DNA from: Anisus vortex | Taxonomy: Eukaryota; Mollusca; Gastropoda; Planorbidae | Reading direction: 5' to 3' | DNA length: 64,000 bases | Assembly: GCA_949126835.1 (NCBI GenBank) | Contig: OX421497.1 | Location: forward strand, 14,637,679 to 14,701,678 | Shown here: positions 1 to 11,589 of the stretch, piece by piece | Layout: each line of letters opens with the position of its first letter | Numbering within the stretch: the stretch's first letter is position 1 | The notes under the pieces: model-generated | What the model saw: only the letters and a program-made list of their open reading frames with translations | Databases searched by the model: none | Told to the model about the DNA's origin: nothing | Translations under genes and position numbers: made by a program

Positions 1-515
1 CGTATTATAGTATAGGATATAATTTTCAAATATTTTTTACAGTTTGATCATTTTAAAGTTAAAAGTGTAAGCTATTAATTTTTTATATAAAAGAAAAAAT
101 ACAGAAATATTAGTTCAAATGAAACGAATTAATTATCTCCCTTTAATCAACAAATGTTTCCACGTTTGATTCAATAGTGATGCTGAAAAAAGTTCTGTTT
201 TGTGATATAACAAATTTTACTGATTATTATTATGTCTTTATATACATTATATACATTCAACATTGTGGTATTCATAACAAGATTTAATTATTAGAGGATT
301 AAAATAATTTACATTAAACAGTTGTAAATAAACATTTCCTGCATTAATTGTTTTGTCCATTTAAGGAGTTTATATTTAAAACATTAATATTTACAAAAAT
401 TACATGATATAGTGATATAGGCCTGTATATGTTTAATTAACATTAAGTTGGGGGGCGTGAGCGGAAAAAGTGTAAAAGGGGGCGGTGAGCCGAAAAAGGT
501 TTAAAACCTATGGCT
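1..515 (-). repeat. Decayed, interrupted copy of the 1187-2800 hAT family
   Basis: The AT-rich stretch 1-165 and the end 445-515 (G-rich run, then GGTGAGCCGAAAAAGG) match 2545-2710 and 2725-2800 of the downstream element. About 280 bases at 165-445 are absent from the other copies and look like an insertion. The left end lies outside the window and the terminal motif has drifted to TTTAAAACCTATGG. Confidence 0.6.
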
Positions 516-525
516 TAGATCTACA

Positions 526-663
526 ATGTCAGATGAACGTCTGTCAAGGTTGTGCATGTTGTGCGTACACAGAGACAAAGTGAACTGTAACAAAAAAGAG
601 TTTATGGACAAAATCGGAGATATGTTTTGTAGCGATAACAGACGACTCCAGTTCTTGAATTAA
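526..663 (+). pseudogene. hAT transposase C-terminal fragment
   Basis: A 45-codon frame from ATG at 526 to TAA at 661. It begins with the motif MSDERLSRLCMLCVHRDKV, which resembles the end of the hAT dimerisation domain (consensus like 'M.DERLS.LALL.IHRD'), and ends in an RRLQF-type motif. It starts directly after the end of the decayed element at 1-515, so the rest of the transposase is missing or displaced. The AT-rich stretch to about 909, ending in a run of C and GGGCGCCCATG, may be the 3' end of this transposon. The family assignment rests on motif similarity only. Confidence 0.45.
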
Positions 664-1186
664 GAATATTTTTTTTTTAATTTACGTTGTAATATTGTTT
701 GTTTAAAGTAAGGTTTGTTGTATGGTTTACGTCTATTATATAGGCCTACATATATTGTGCTAATAAAAAATTTGTTGCTACAGTATGCCCTTCATTACTA
801 CAGTGTTCTGTCCGTTCGTTCACCATACAAATACGCTCAGTAAATTAAAACTACATTAAAACATTACTAAAAATATTTTGCCCCCCCCTAGAAAATTTTC
901 TGCGGGCGCCCATGGTCCAGACCAATTGATTAATTTAACAATTTCGATTTAAACGAATACATTATAACTGCTACATCTACATTGGTCCAGACCAATTGAT
1001 TAATTTAACAATTTCGACTTAAACGAATACATTATAACTGCTACATCTACATTGGTCCAGACCAATTGATTAATTTAACAATTTCGACTTAAACGAATAC
1101 ATTATAACTGCTACATCTACATTGGTCCAGACCAATTGATTAATTTAACAATTTCGACTTAAACGAATACATTATAACTGCTACAT

Positions 1187-1961
1187 CATAGGTTCTCAAC
1201 CTTTTTCGGCTCACCGCCCCCTTTTACATTTTTTTTCCGCTCACCGCCCCCCCCCAAACTTAATTTTAGCGGAAACATTTGTTAGTTAAAGGGAGGTAAT
1301 TAATTCGTTTTATTTGAGGTAATATTTCACTTTTTTTTTTATTTTATAAAAAACTAAATGGCTTGCATTTATAACTCTGCAATGATATGATAGAACTGTA
1401 AAAAAAATATTTGAAAATTTTATAAATATTGTATAACTAAAGAATTTAAATGAATATTTTAAAGCATTACAATAACTACCCACTTTGTATGATTACTACG
1501 TATCTATACCGCACAGCTATTATGGTTACCTCTTTACGAAGGATTCAAACGCATTAAAGGACCTCTCGGTAATACAAACAGATCAAAAGAGTAATATTAG
1601 CAGATGTTAAGGCGACAGTCCGGTGAATCAACCATTAGACCAGACGGCCGCATACCATATTTGCCAAATACTGACCCCCCCCCCCCTACTTCATCGAAAA
1701 GTCATTGCGATTCTCATTTGTTCAATAATATGTATGCCTACTGTTGGGGGATATCAGATATTTAGTAGCACTTGCGTTTACATCACATTTCATCCAAAAA
1801 CTAATCGATTCAAATAGCTGAGGTGTTGAAGTTATAGCAGGTACGTTTGTACCGCCCATTTGCCCTTCATCGCCCCCCAATCGCCCCGGGGAATGTTATC
1901 GCCCCCCTAAAGCTTCTCATCGCCCCCTGGGGGGCGATATCGCCCCCGTTGAGAACCTATG
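1187..1961 (+). mobile_element. Nonautonomous hAT-like element, copy 1
   Basis: A 775-bp element with perfect 14-bp terminal inverted repeats (CATAGGTTCTCAAC / GTTGAGAACCTATG). It is flanked by an exact 8-bp TSD, TGCTACAT, at 1179-1186 and 1962-1969. The 8-bp TSD is the hAT hallmark. Subterminal regions are C- or G-rich (CTCACCGCCCCC; ATCGCCCCCC). No transposase frame is visible, so it would depend on enzyme supplied elsewhere. Confidence 0.88.
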
Positions 1962-1985
1962 TGCTACATCAACATTGGTCTAGAC

Positions 1986-2800
1986 CATAGGTTCTCAACG
2001 GGGGCGATATCGCCCCCCAGGGGGCGATTAGAAGCTTTAGGGGTGCGATAACATTCCCGGGGGCGATTGGGGGGCGATAACATTCCCGGGGGCGATTGGG
2101 GGGCGATGAAGGGCAAGTGGGCGGTACATACGTACCTGCTATAATTTTAACAACTCAGCTATTTAATCGATTAGATTTTGAATGAAATATGATGTAAACG
2201 CAAGTGCTACTAAATATCTGATATCTCCCAACAGTAGGCATACATATTATTGAACAATAAATAAGAATCGCAGTGACTTTTCGATGAAGTAGGGGGGGTC
2301 AGTATGTGGCAAATAAGGTATGCGGCCGTCTCGTCTTATGGTTGGTACACCGAACTTTCGCCTTAACATCTGCTAATATTACTCTTATAATATTACTCTT
2401 TTTATGTTTTACCGAGATGTCCTTTAATGCGTTTGAATCCTTCGTAAAGAGGTAACCACAATAGCTGAGCGGTATAGATACGTAGTAATTATACAAACTG
2501 GGTAGTAATTAAAATGCTTGAAAATATTCATATAAATTCTCTAGTCATACCGGTATAATATTTATACAATTTTCAAATAATTTTTACAGTTCTATCATAT
2601 CATTTCAATATTATTAATGCAAGCCATGTAATTTTTTTATAAAAGAAAAACAAATAGAAATATTACCTCAAATGAAAAGGGTTAATTATCTCCTTTTAAT
2701 TAACAAATGTTTCCGCTAAAATTAAGTTGGGGGGGGGGGGCGGTGAGCGGAAAAACAATGTAAAAGGGGGCGGTGAGCCGAAAAAGGTTGAGAACCTATG
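1986..2800 (-). mobile_element. Nonautonomous hAT-like element, copy 2 (inverted)
   Basis: An 815-bp element of the same family as 1187-1961 in the opposite orientation, with the same 14-bp termini. It has its own exact 8-bp TSD, GTCTAGAC, at 1978-1985 and 2801-2808. Only 24 bp of minisatellite separate the two copies, so together they form a large imperfect palindrome. No coding frame seen. Confidence 0.88.
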
Positions 2801-3126
2801 GTCTAGACCAATTGATTAATTTAACACTTTCGACTTAAACGAATACATTATAAATGCTACGTCTACATTGGTCCAGACCAATTGAATAATTTAACAATTT
2901 CGACTTAAACGAATACATTATATTGCTACATCTACATAGGTCTAGACCAATTGATTAATTTAACAATTTCGACTTAAACAAATACATTATAACTGCTACA
3001 TCTACATAATCTCATGTATTATTGGCTAAAAATCTCAAGGACCGATTTTTTGGAGGAAAAAAGATACTTATACTATTATAACCCATAATAATGTTACGTC
3101 ATTTATGCGACACGTAGAGAATAGTA

Positions 3127-3309
3127 CAGGGGTAGGCAACCTTTTAATAATAGCGTGCCGATGTATGATTTCAAATTCATTCAGTAAGCCAAGGGCCCAA
3201 CAGTCACCCTTATTTTTTTCTTACAGAATATACTTGAATTGCATTTTTGTGGGTATTATGTGTGCCATTGAAAATCGCTCTGCGTGCCAAGTTTGGTTGC
3301 CGAACTCTG
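3127..3309. mobile_element. Short hAT-type MITE ('GGGGTAGGCAACC' family)
   Basis: Begins CAGGGGTAGGCAACC and ends GGTTGCCGAACTCTG, imperfect inverted termini about 183 bp apart. The interior shares text with 63416-63800 (AAAATCGCTCTG, AATTCATTCAG). Flanks GAATAGTA and TTCTAGTA agree at only 5 of 8 positions, so the TSD is eroded. Related in termini to 25103-25308. Confidence 0.6.
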
Positions 3310-3714
3310 TTCTAGTACGCTATACGCCCACAGCTTTTCACTAGTTGTAAAGGGTTAAATGGTGTATCCCTAATTCGCGCCTTAAACTAACGGTCGATGT
3401 AAATTTGCGGATGGTGTGGTGCATGGTGTGAAATGGGAGAGAAGGCTGGATTCAACCAAAGACTATAATAATATGAACCGCTTGCTCTAATTATTATATG
3501 TTATTTTTTTCCGTGCTCAGCCAATAACGCTGTCTTAAATGTCTCCTACGTCTGCATAAAGGTTTCCGCTGTAAACAGCTTTCGATTTTAAATGTAATTT
3601 TTCATTGAGAAAATCATAGCGATTAAATAAAACGGAAGTGTAAATCACAAACGGTAATCGGTAAGTCATTCGAGTCATCAATAGCAGAAATATTAAAGAA
3701 AGCGGTCCATCTTA
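3310..3714. other. Intergenic; nothing recognised
   Basis: Unique-looking AT-rich sequence between a MITE and the nested retrotransposon block. No long frame, no repeat unit and no RNA gene seen. Confidence 0.5.
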
Positions 3715-3718
3715 TTAT

Positions 3719-4306
3719 TGTTAAATTGTAGCTTTCACTCCAATTCTTTTGGCGGTTGACTAGGGTTTGATTTTTAAGGCCATCGGAAACTCACTTCGTT
3801 CTGAGAGTGATAAACAGTCTGCAGCAGTTTTCCAAGTTTGGTTAACCTGTCCTGATACCATTCAAAAGTTCTCAATAATAATATTAATTCAAAAACCAAC
3901 TCCTTGACTGTTTAATAAATGAAGAAACTTTATTATAACTTGCAAATCAAACGATGTTAGTGAAAAGAATGCACATGGCGATAATAGGTGTACAAGGCGT
4001 AGTGTCCTCTGTCAGAGGTGCCTAAGCGGTAAGGAGCGAGAATATTCTGCGTGACTAACTTATATAGTACCTCAAAAGGGCGCGAAGTAGTGCCGGAGGC
4101 TAATTGCATATTCCTCCGCTTTTGCGTCTGTTCCTAAACTGGTTTACACTGGTCTCAAGAGTGAGGCGTTTATAGCCTAATTAGATTTTAGTCAACGAAG
4201 AAAAATAAACAGTCGTGTCCCGACAATTAAAGTATTTTAAAATATAAACTCTGTCGAGGGATTAATAAGAGGGTGTTTTAAACTATGAATGCACTGTAAC
4301 CTAACA
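3719..4306 (-). repeat. Outer element 3' LTR
   Basis: 588 bp, begins TGTTAAATTG and ends CCTAACA on the plus strand. It repeats at 20438-21706. On the minus strand it directly follows a purine-rich tract. Confidence 0.93.
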
Positions 4307-4324
4307 CCTCCCTTCCACAAAAAG
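4307..4324 (-). promoter_or_regulatory. Polypurine tract of the outer element
   Basis: On the minus strand TTTGTGGAAGGGAGG abuts the 3' LTR (TGTTAGG...). This is the expected place and composition for the plus-strand priming tract. Confidence 0.65.
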
Positions 4325-4535
4325 AAAAGAAAATGTGTCATCTGTGATGGGGAATTTTCTTTTAGCCATCACGTTTCCTAACAATAATAGTACGACTGTC
4401 AGTATAGATGTCCAAAAAAACAGTTTAAGTAATAGATTTTTAAGTGCGCATTAGGCACATTTAAGAATAAAAATTAGTGCTCATTAGGCACGAACAGTAC
4501 AATTGTTTATAAGGAACAAAATAGGTGCTCATTAG

Positions 4536-5573
4536 TGTTACGAAACGTAAATTCCCTACATTGTAATGTTAATAAACCAACTAAATCATTTAAGCGAATT
4601 GCGTTTAAACGTTATAAAATATTTCTCAGCTCAAGGTTTTCCCCGGGTTTTTCCTAACCTAATTTGAGCATTATTGTTTTTTATTAACCTCGATAAAAAC
4701 ATGAACTGTGCATGCACCTACAGCGTGTCAAGGCCGTCCGGTTTCTCCTTATTTTGTTAGAGCATTATTGCTTGTTCTTAATAAAAAAAACAATCTGATC
4801 ACGCAGTCAGCACGCAGGCTTGATTAAAATTCTCGTGTCACTAGGCTGGCGGGATTTTCCAACGATTGACCCATAACATATTTCTACGCGATTCGACACT
4901 TTTGGTCAGTTCTTGGCGTACATTCGATCAGATAACATCTAAGATTCTGAGTCTCTGAGGATCGTTTCTATTTGAGTTGTATTATGAACAATTTATTATT
5001 CTACTATTAACTACAATGCTATATGTTCATTGAGGATATTCATTACTAATTGGAATATGTGTATTTCTTGATTGTGTATATAATATTATTTGGATTCCTA
5101 CTGGATTGATGTTGTAAATTAAACCAAATTTATCGTTGCTTTCTACACAACTTGGTTAACGTCAATATATCAAAGTTATCTACATGTGTGTATGTGTAAT
5201 ATTTATTCAACTATATTAATAATCTACACTACCACTCAACATCGAGGTTCTTGCTGTATAATATGAGCCACGCAAATAATTATACATGAAGTAAATCAAC
5301 TGAAAACTCTAAAACTACGCTATGTGAATTACCAGGGGATTATAAGAACCAGGAATACTCTAGACAACTACAAATAAACTTCAGAATGATATAATAAGAT
5401 CTTCACTAATACAAGGATACTCACACTAACAATAGCAATACTATAACTATCATTTTCATAAATTGAATGGGGGCTCTAGCCGTAATAACATTATAAATTA
5501 TAATTATACTTGTGTGATATAAATAGAAGGTCTCATCCATAATTTATTATGGTGAATAAATTGCCTTGTAATA
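4536..5573 (+). repeat. Inner element 5' LTR
   Basis: 1038 bp from TGTTACGAAACG to CCTTGTAATA, with an imperfect TGTTAC/GTAATA terminal inverted repeat. Its match at 11590-12626 differs at about four bases and one A-run length. Confidence 0.95.
5518..5525 (+). promoter_or_regulatory. TATA-like box in the inner 5' LTR
   Basis: TATAAATA lies about 50 bp before the LTR end and is repeated in the 3' LTR at 12571-12578. It is the best candidate core promoter of the element; usage is inferred. Confidence 0.4.
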
Positions 5574-5576
5574 AAA

Positions 5577-5594
5577 TGGGTTTTGCTCGTCAGT
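5577..5594 (+). promoter_or_regulatory. Candidate primer-binding site of the inner element
   Basis: TGGGTTTTGCTCG starts four bases after the 5' LTR, beginning TGG as expected for pairing with a tRNA 3' CCA end. The tRNA was not identified. Confidence 0.4.
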
Positions 5595-5977
5595 GATTTA
5601 CTAACAAACGTTTAGAGGATTTACTTCAACTTCAAGAATCGTTATACTATTTACACAAACTATTTACAACTGCCGTAATACATACTCGTAACTTGGATGG
5701 ATTGTGTTGGAAAATATGAACAATATACAATATACTAAAGATTGTGATTGAATTGAACATTGCTATTGAGAATCGGAAAACTTAACTATTCAGCCTGGAA
5801 AATTATCTGGTGTATTACCTTATCGAACAAAGTAACTCTAAGAAAGTATTATTTTTATGACCTTGTTGTGACAAATCTGAACTGTGTGGTGTAGTGAATT
5901 ATTCAAAGGACAGAAAGTAAGTTGGACACTTTTATTGTATTATTAACAAGATTTACAGTAACTTTTAATAATATAAA

Positions 5978-8395
5978 ATGGAAGCCACAAATAATCTTAC
6001 ATTGGATCCAGAGATATTTGATCTAACCTCAGAACAGCTTAATAAAATGTCAATGATACAATTAAAAGAATTGGCTAAATCATTGGGCATTTCTATCACA
6101 GAAACTAGGCCATCAAAAACTAAATTACTTCAAGAGGTAACTGAGTGTTTAAGAAAACAAGGTACACTAATTATTGAAGAAACTACTGCTAATGATAACA
6201 TTAATGATGAATCAGATGATGAATTACTTTTTCCTATAACACAAAGAGTGAAGCATACAACTGGTGAATTAAGTGAAGAATTGAAATTTAAACTTGAGTT
6301 AAGAAAGATGGAATTGGAGATGGAAAGAGAAAACAAGAGAATTGAGATGGAAAGAGAAAGAGAAAACAAGAGAATTGAGATGGATAGAGAAAACAAGAGA
6401 ATTGAGTTAGAAATAGCAAGAGAGAAAATAGCAAGCCAAGAAAGAATTGAGCTAGCAAGGTCTCGTACGTCAAATCATTCGAATGCAAGCTCTGAAGCAG
6501 ATGCAGAACTGTATAAGTTTAAGAAACATATTCCAGTTTTTGAAGATAATTCGGTGGAAGAGTTCTTCATGATTTTCGAGAGAAACGCTAGAGACTATCA
6601 ATTTCCCGAGGGCAAGAAAGCTATACTCCTACGCTCAGCTCTGAACAAAGGAAAGGCACTTGATGTTGTATTAAGTCTTACTGAAGAGGAATTGTATGAT
6701 TATGAACTGATCAAGAATAGAGTACTGCTAAGTTATGCATTAACACCTGAAAAATATAGAAAAGTGTTTCGTGAGTCTAAGAAAGAACAGGAACAATCCC
6801 ATGTTGATTTTCTAAGACAGAAAAAGAAATATTTTGAAAGATGGATTCGATCCAAAGGTGTAAACAAAGACTTTGATAAATTAGCTAATCTTATGCTAAT
6901 GGAAGACTTTAACAATAACATCAGAGGTGATGTAAGAATACATTTAGCAGACAAAGGTGTAGAACAAGTAGAAACAGCAGCAGTAATGGCAGACGAATAT
7001 GTTATTATCCATTCCAGCAATAAATTTACAACAGTTGATAAATCAAAATTCCAGAATCGAGATATGAAGGTAGAAAAGAAAACCATAAATCCAAATGAAT
7101 CCTATCAATCAAAGAGACATCAGCAGAGCAATGAAGGTCCAACAAATTCCAAGCCAACCTGTAGCCATTGTAAACGAATTGGACATACTAAGGAAAAGTG
7201 CTGGATATTGAATGGGAACCCGAATAAAAAGAATGTTGTCTTATCGTATGTAGCAATGCCAAAACAAAGAACTCATGAAAATGTAAAGAAGGATATTAGA
7301 ACACAAACAGAGATACCTAGTGCTAATGCAGATAACCTGACAAAACACACGTATCTAGGAAACTTGAAACCAGAAATAGTTCCTGAAATAGAGACAATGG
7401 TTTTCAATAATTCTAATTCTAATCTGAGCTCCAAGGAGTCTATATCAGATAGAACCACCATGAGTACTAAACATACCTCTTACAAAAATAACTTGGATAC
7501 AGATCTCATCGATACTGAGATACCAAGCAATTGTTTACCATTCATTGAAGAAGGTACCGTGTCATCCATAATAAATGGTGTCACTAGTGAAAAGAACATC
7601 AGAATACTCCGTGATACAGGGGCTGAGGTTTCACTACTTTTAGAGAATACTGTTCCTACGTCACAATCGACATATACAGGACAGGATCTTACTATTCAAG
7701 GTGTATCAAGGAAAAATGTACAAGTTCCTTTGCATCAAATACAGCTGAAGAGTGCGTACTTCACTGGAAATGTAGTTGTGGGTGTATACAAATCACTTCC
7801 GTTTAAAGGCGTTTCTTTAATACTGGGAAATGATATTGCTGGAGATGTGGTGCATTCCATATCCAAGAAAAAACAATACCTCAATAAAAGTGAGAGCTTT
7901 ATCAAACCTATATGCATCGTCACGAGAGGTATGGCCCAACAACAAAAGTCTGTCGAAACCATGTCAAAGTCAAAAATAGAACCAGAAATTGACCTACAGG
8001 CAACTTTCCTGGCTGACATCTTGAGTGGTCCCTCAGTCAAGACTACTGAAAGTAATTTGTCACCTCGACAATTACTCCTATTAGAACAGAATAGAGATTC
8101 AGGAATTAAACACCTGAAGAAAAAGGTGATAACTGAACAGGAGGCAGAAACTAAAGGAAATGGATTTTTTCTGAAGGAGGGAATATTAATGCAAAAATGG
8201 AGAGATGTGAAATGTGATAATGACAATTGCAGAGAAGGAAGTCAGATTGTGGTACCAGCCATATATCGCAATGACATCTTACACATGGCTCATGACACAC
8301 CATATGCTGGTCATCTAGGAGTGAACAAGACTTACCGTCGAATTCTTCCGTACTTCTATTGGCCTGGACTACATCGTGACGTCACAAAATACTGA
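5978..8395 (+). pseudogene. Inner element gag-protease-integrase N-terminus
   Basis: 805 codons from ATG 5978, the first in-frame ATG after the leader. Residues about 95-165 are a charged, repetitive coiled coil (repeats of ENKRIEME). Residues about 170-340 resemble the capsid/SCAN-like part of gypsy gag. A CCHC zinc knuckle C-X2-C-X4-H-X4-C sits at residues 395-408 (CSHCKRIGHTKEKC). The aspartic protease DTG is at residue 546 (RDTGAEVS). The C-terminal 40 residues are the start of the integrase HHCC zinc domain (GHLGVNKTYRR, YWPG). The frame is closed by TGA at 8393-8395, where the sister element at 16757-19387 has a Cys codon. The same frame continues downstream, so this is a nonsense mutation and not a gene end. 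Confidence 0.9.
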
Positions 8396-10582
8396 AAGTC
8401 ATGCAATACATGCCAGCTAGTTGGTAAACCTAACCAGACTATACCGGTAGCACCTCTAAAGCCAATACCTGCCTTTGCAGAACCATTTAGCCACTTGCTA
8501 ATAGACTGTGTAGGTCCTTTGCCTAAAACAAAGACAGGACACCAGTACTTATTCACTATAATGTGCACTGCCACGAGATATCCTGAAGCTATTCCGCTAC
8601 GCACCATTAACGCAGATAAGATATCTGACGCACTGATTGCATTTTGTTCAAGATACGGTCTTCCAAAGACTATACAGTCAGACCAAGGATCTAACTTTAC
8701 ATCAAAGCTGTTTAACCAGGTCTTAAAGAAACTAGGCATCCAACATGCAACTTCAACTGCGTACCATCCGCAAAGCCAAGGTGCCCTAGAAAGATATCAT
8801 CAGACTCTGAAAACCATGCTCCGCACATACTGTTTTGAGAACACTGAAGACTGGGATCGCGGTATTCCATTCGCTCTTTTCGCGACTAGAGAAACTGTGC
8901 AGGAATCTCTTGGATTCAGTCCGTTCGAGTTAGTGTTTGGACTTTCAGTTCGAGGACCTCTAAAACTGTTGCAGGAAACCTTGTTAAATTCTGATGAAGA
9001 GACTGGACTTGTAGCTTATGTGGAACAATTTAGCAATAGAATCTATCATGCTTTTAATCATGTTAAAGATAATCTTTTGCAGGCTCAGAAAAGAATAAAA
9101 GGGTACTATGATGTCAAGGCCAGATCCCGATGTTTCCATCCTGGTGATAAAGTCCTCATGTTGACCCAATTGTCTGGACAACCCCTGAGTGCAAAATATA
9201 CAGGACCATATCAGGTTTTAGATAAAATCAGTGATGTAACATACCTTGTAAAAACCCCTGATAGAAGGAAAACACAGAGACTGTGCCATATAAACATGCT
9301 AAAACCTTATGTTGTTAGGGAAGAACAAACTGACATTAGGCCAGTGAGTGCTATTGAAACACCCCCGCCTAAATTTAAAAAGACAATCATAGAAAGTAAA
9401 CTTCAAAACACTGAAGCACTTAAAAACCTCAATGATAAACTGGCACATCTAGACTCAGGTGAACAGACTTCTATCAAGGGTTTAATCTATGATCATGTAA
9501 ATTTGTTTAGTGATGTTCCTAACAAAACAACTTTGGTTACCCATGATGTAGTTTTAAAAGATGATAATGTTAAACCTGTCAAACAACATCCGTATAGGGT
9601 TAATCCCAAACAATTTGAACACATCCGTAAAGAAATTGATTATATGCTGAGCAATGATATAATTACTCACAGTAACAGTGATTGGTCATCCCCATGTGTG
9701 TTGGTTCCCAAATCTGATGGTTCACTACGCTTTTGTGTAGACTATAGGAAATTAAACCAAGTGACAAAAACAGATTCGTATCCCATACCACGGATAGATG
9801 ATCTAATCGATAGAGTAAGCACTGCAAATTATGTAACTAAGATTGACTTACTAACAGCTTATTTCCAAATCCCATTGACAGATAGGGCTCAGGAGGTATC
9901 AACTTTTGTTACTCCTGATGGATTATATAAGTTTAAAGTAATGCCATTCGGAATGGTCAATGCTCCAGCTAGTTTTCAAAAACTAATAAACACTATTATC
10001 CATGATATTCCACAATGCCATGCATATCTGGACGATATCGTAGTGTTCAGTAATAACTTTAATGATCATCTAGATCAGTTGAAACTATTATTCCAAAAAC
10101 TAAAAAAGGCTAATCTTACTATAAACCTAGTTAAAAGTCAATTTTGCCATGCAGAAATTGAATATTTAGGTCATGTAGTGGGTAATGGCAAAGTAAAACC
10201 AGTTAATGCCAAAGTCAAAGCTATACAGGAATTCCCTGTCCCTAAAACGCAGAAACAACTTCGAGGATTTCTGGCTATGGCCGGGTACTACAGGAAGTTT
10301 TGTAAAAACTTTTCTATTATCACTTGCCCTTTGACAAATCTCTTAAGAAAGAAAATTCAATTTAAGTGGACTCAGGAATGTGACCAAGCCTTTAATGATA
10401 TAAAAGACATACTGACCAAGGCAGCAATATTAGTCTCACCTGATTATACTAAACCTTTCAGAATAACGGTAGACTCGTGTAATACAGGAATGGGCGCGGT
10501 AATCTCACAAATAGGAGATGATTCACTTGAACATCCCATTAGCTTTTGTTCAAAAAAATTTAACCCACATGAGGTAAATTAG
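8396..10582 (+). pseudogene. Inner element integrase-reverse transcriptase-RNase H start
   Basis: Continues in frame after the TGA at 8393. The integrase catalytic triad is complete: Asp codon 8504 (LIDCVG), Asp 8681 (QSDQGSNF) and Glu 8789 (GALERYH), exactly D-X35-E between the last two. A C-terminal integrase part (GQPLSAKYTGPY, near 9175-9215) follows. Reverse transcriptase then runs from about 9590, with DYRKLN near 9738, FGMVNAPASFQKL near 9948 and the YLDD site at 10025-10036. RNase H begins near 10459 (TVDSCNTGMGAV). Integrase before reverse transcriptase is unusual for Ty3/gypsy and is the Gmr1-clade order. A TAG at 10580 ends the frame within RNase H. Confidence 0.92.
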
Positions 10583-10824
10583 AGCACAATAGAGCAGGAA
10601 TTACTAGGACTTATCCAAGATTGAAACATTTCAATTACTATGTAAATGGTTCTCAGTTCCCAATCGAGATATTCACTGATCACAATCCACTAGTATTTCT
10701 TTCCCGCATCAAACAAAATCAGCGCATTCTAAGATGGAGTTTGTTTATTCAAGCTTACAACTTAAAAATAACTCACTTATCTGGAAAAGATAACATCGTC
10801 GCGGACACCCTATCGCGTATGTAA
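10583..10824 (+). pseudogene. Inner element RNase H C-terminal part, frameshifted
   Basis: After the TAG at 10580-10582 the frame continues as STIEQELLGLIQD. About 12 codons later a 1-base deletion near 10620 shifts it, and the frame 10621-10824 carries the RNase H end (KHFNYYV, FTDHNPLVFL, ADTLSRM) and a natural TAA. Matching motifs occur in the outer element near 14560-14800. With the TGA at 8393, this copy has two nonsense changes and one frameshift. Confidence 0.85.
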
Positions 10825-11589
10825 CAAATGTATAAAGGGGTAACTTCATGTATATATTCTGATAATCCTAACTAAGAGAATTGGATCATTTAAAATATAA
10901 ATGCATGAATATATGAATATGTTGTAATTATTTTATGCAATATCTTATGCCTTATTTCATGCCATGAATATTTCCATTTGCTAAAACAAATATTATTATT
11001 GTTGTAGAAAAAAAAAAAGAACCTAATAAGTTACTTATAGATATTATGGATTTATGAACGTAATTATCTTTATTAGTAAGATAATGAATGAACAGAAATG
11101 TACATCCTTATTTTGAAACAATCAAACTATAGTTGTGATTATGTAAAAACCAAAATAGAGTAATGTGCATACACTTCACATGCTTACACACTTAAGATTA
11201 AATTCTTAATCTTAAGTTTATTTAATTATTAATTTCATTTAAGTTGAATTAATTAATGATTGAATTGTTTAATATGATAACATTAGTTATATTGATTTTT
11301 ACCTTATAAATAAGATGATGATGTTTATAAGGAATGATATCTCAGAGAGTAATTTTTTTAATAACGCGAACATGTGTTATGGTCTAAGGATAACTTGAGA
11401 TCCTATATGATGAGGGTTTAATAGAATAAATTATTTCCCTTACTTGTCTTATTTAACGGACTACCCAGGTGGAGTCAGTTTTTTTTTGTATATTGTTTAG
11501 AACTAAAGTTAAGTGCAGGCGGTTCTAAAAGAAATTGCACACTTCTATTGTTTAGTATGCAATGTTCTTTTCCTTTTGGTATGGGCGAC
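10825..11589 (+). other. Inner element 3' noncoding tract
   Basis: AT-rich tail between the RNase H stop and the 3' LTR. No frame of note. The last bases before the LTR (GGTATGGGCGAC) are only weakly purine-rich, so no clear polypurine tract. Confidence 0.6.

Larger units (their letters stand above)
910..3008. repeat. 70-bp minisatellite, interrupted by two hAT elements
   Basis: The unit begins ATTGGTCCAGACCAATTGAT and ends CTGCTACATCTAC (70 bp). Copies start near 910, 981, 1051 and 1121, and resume at 1970-1985 and 2801-3008. In total about 7 copies are split by the insertions at 1187-1961 and 1986-2800. The start of each unit holds the palindrome TTGGTCCAGACCAA. Confidence 0.9.
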
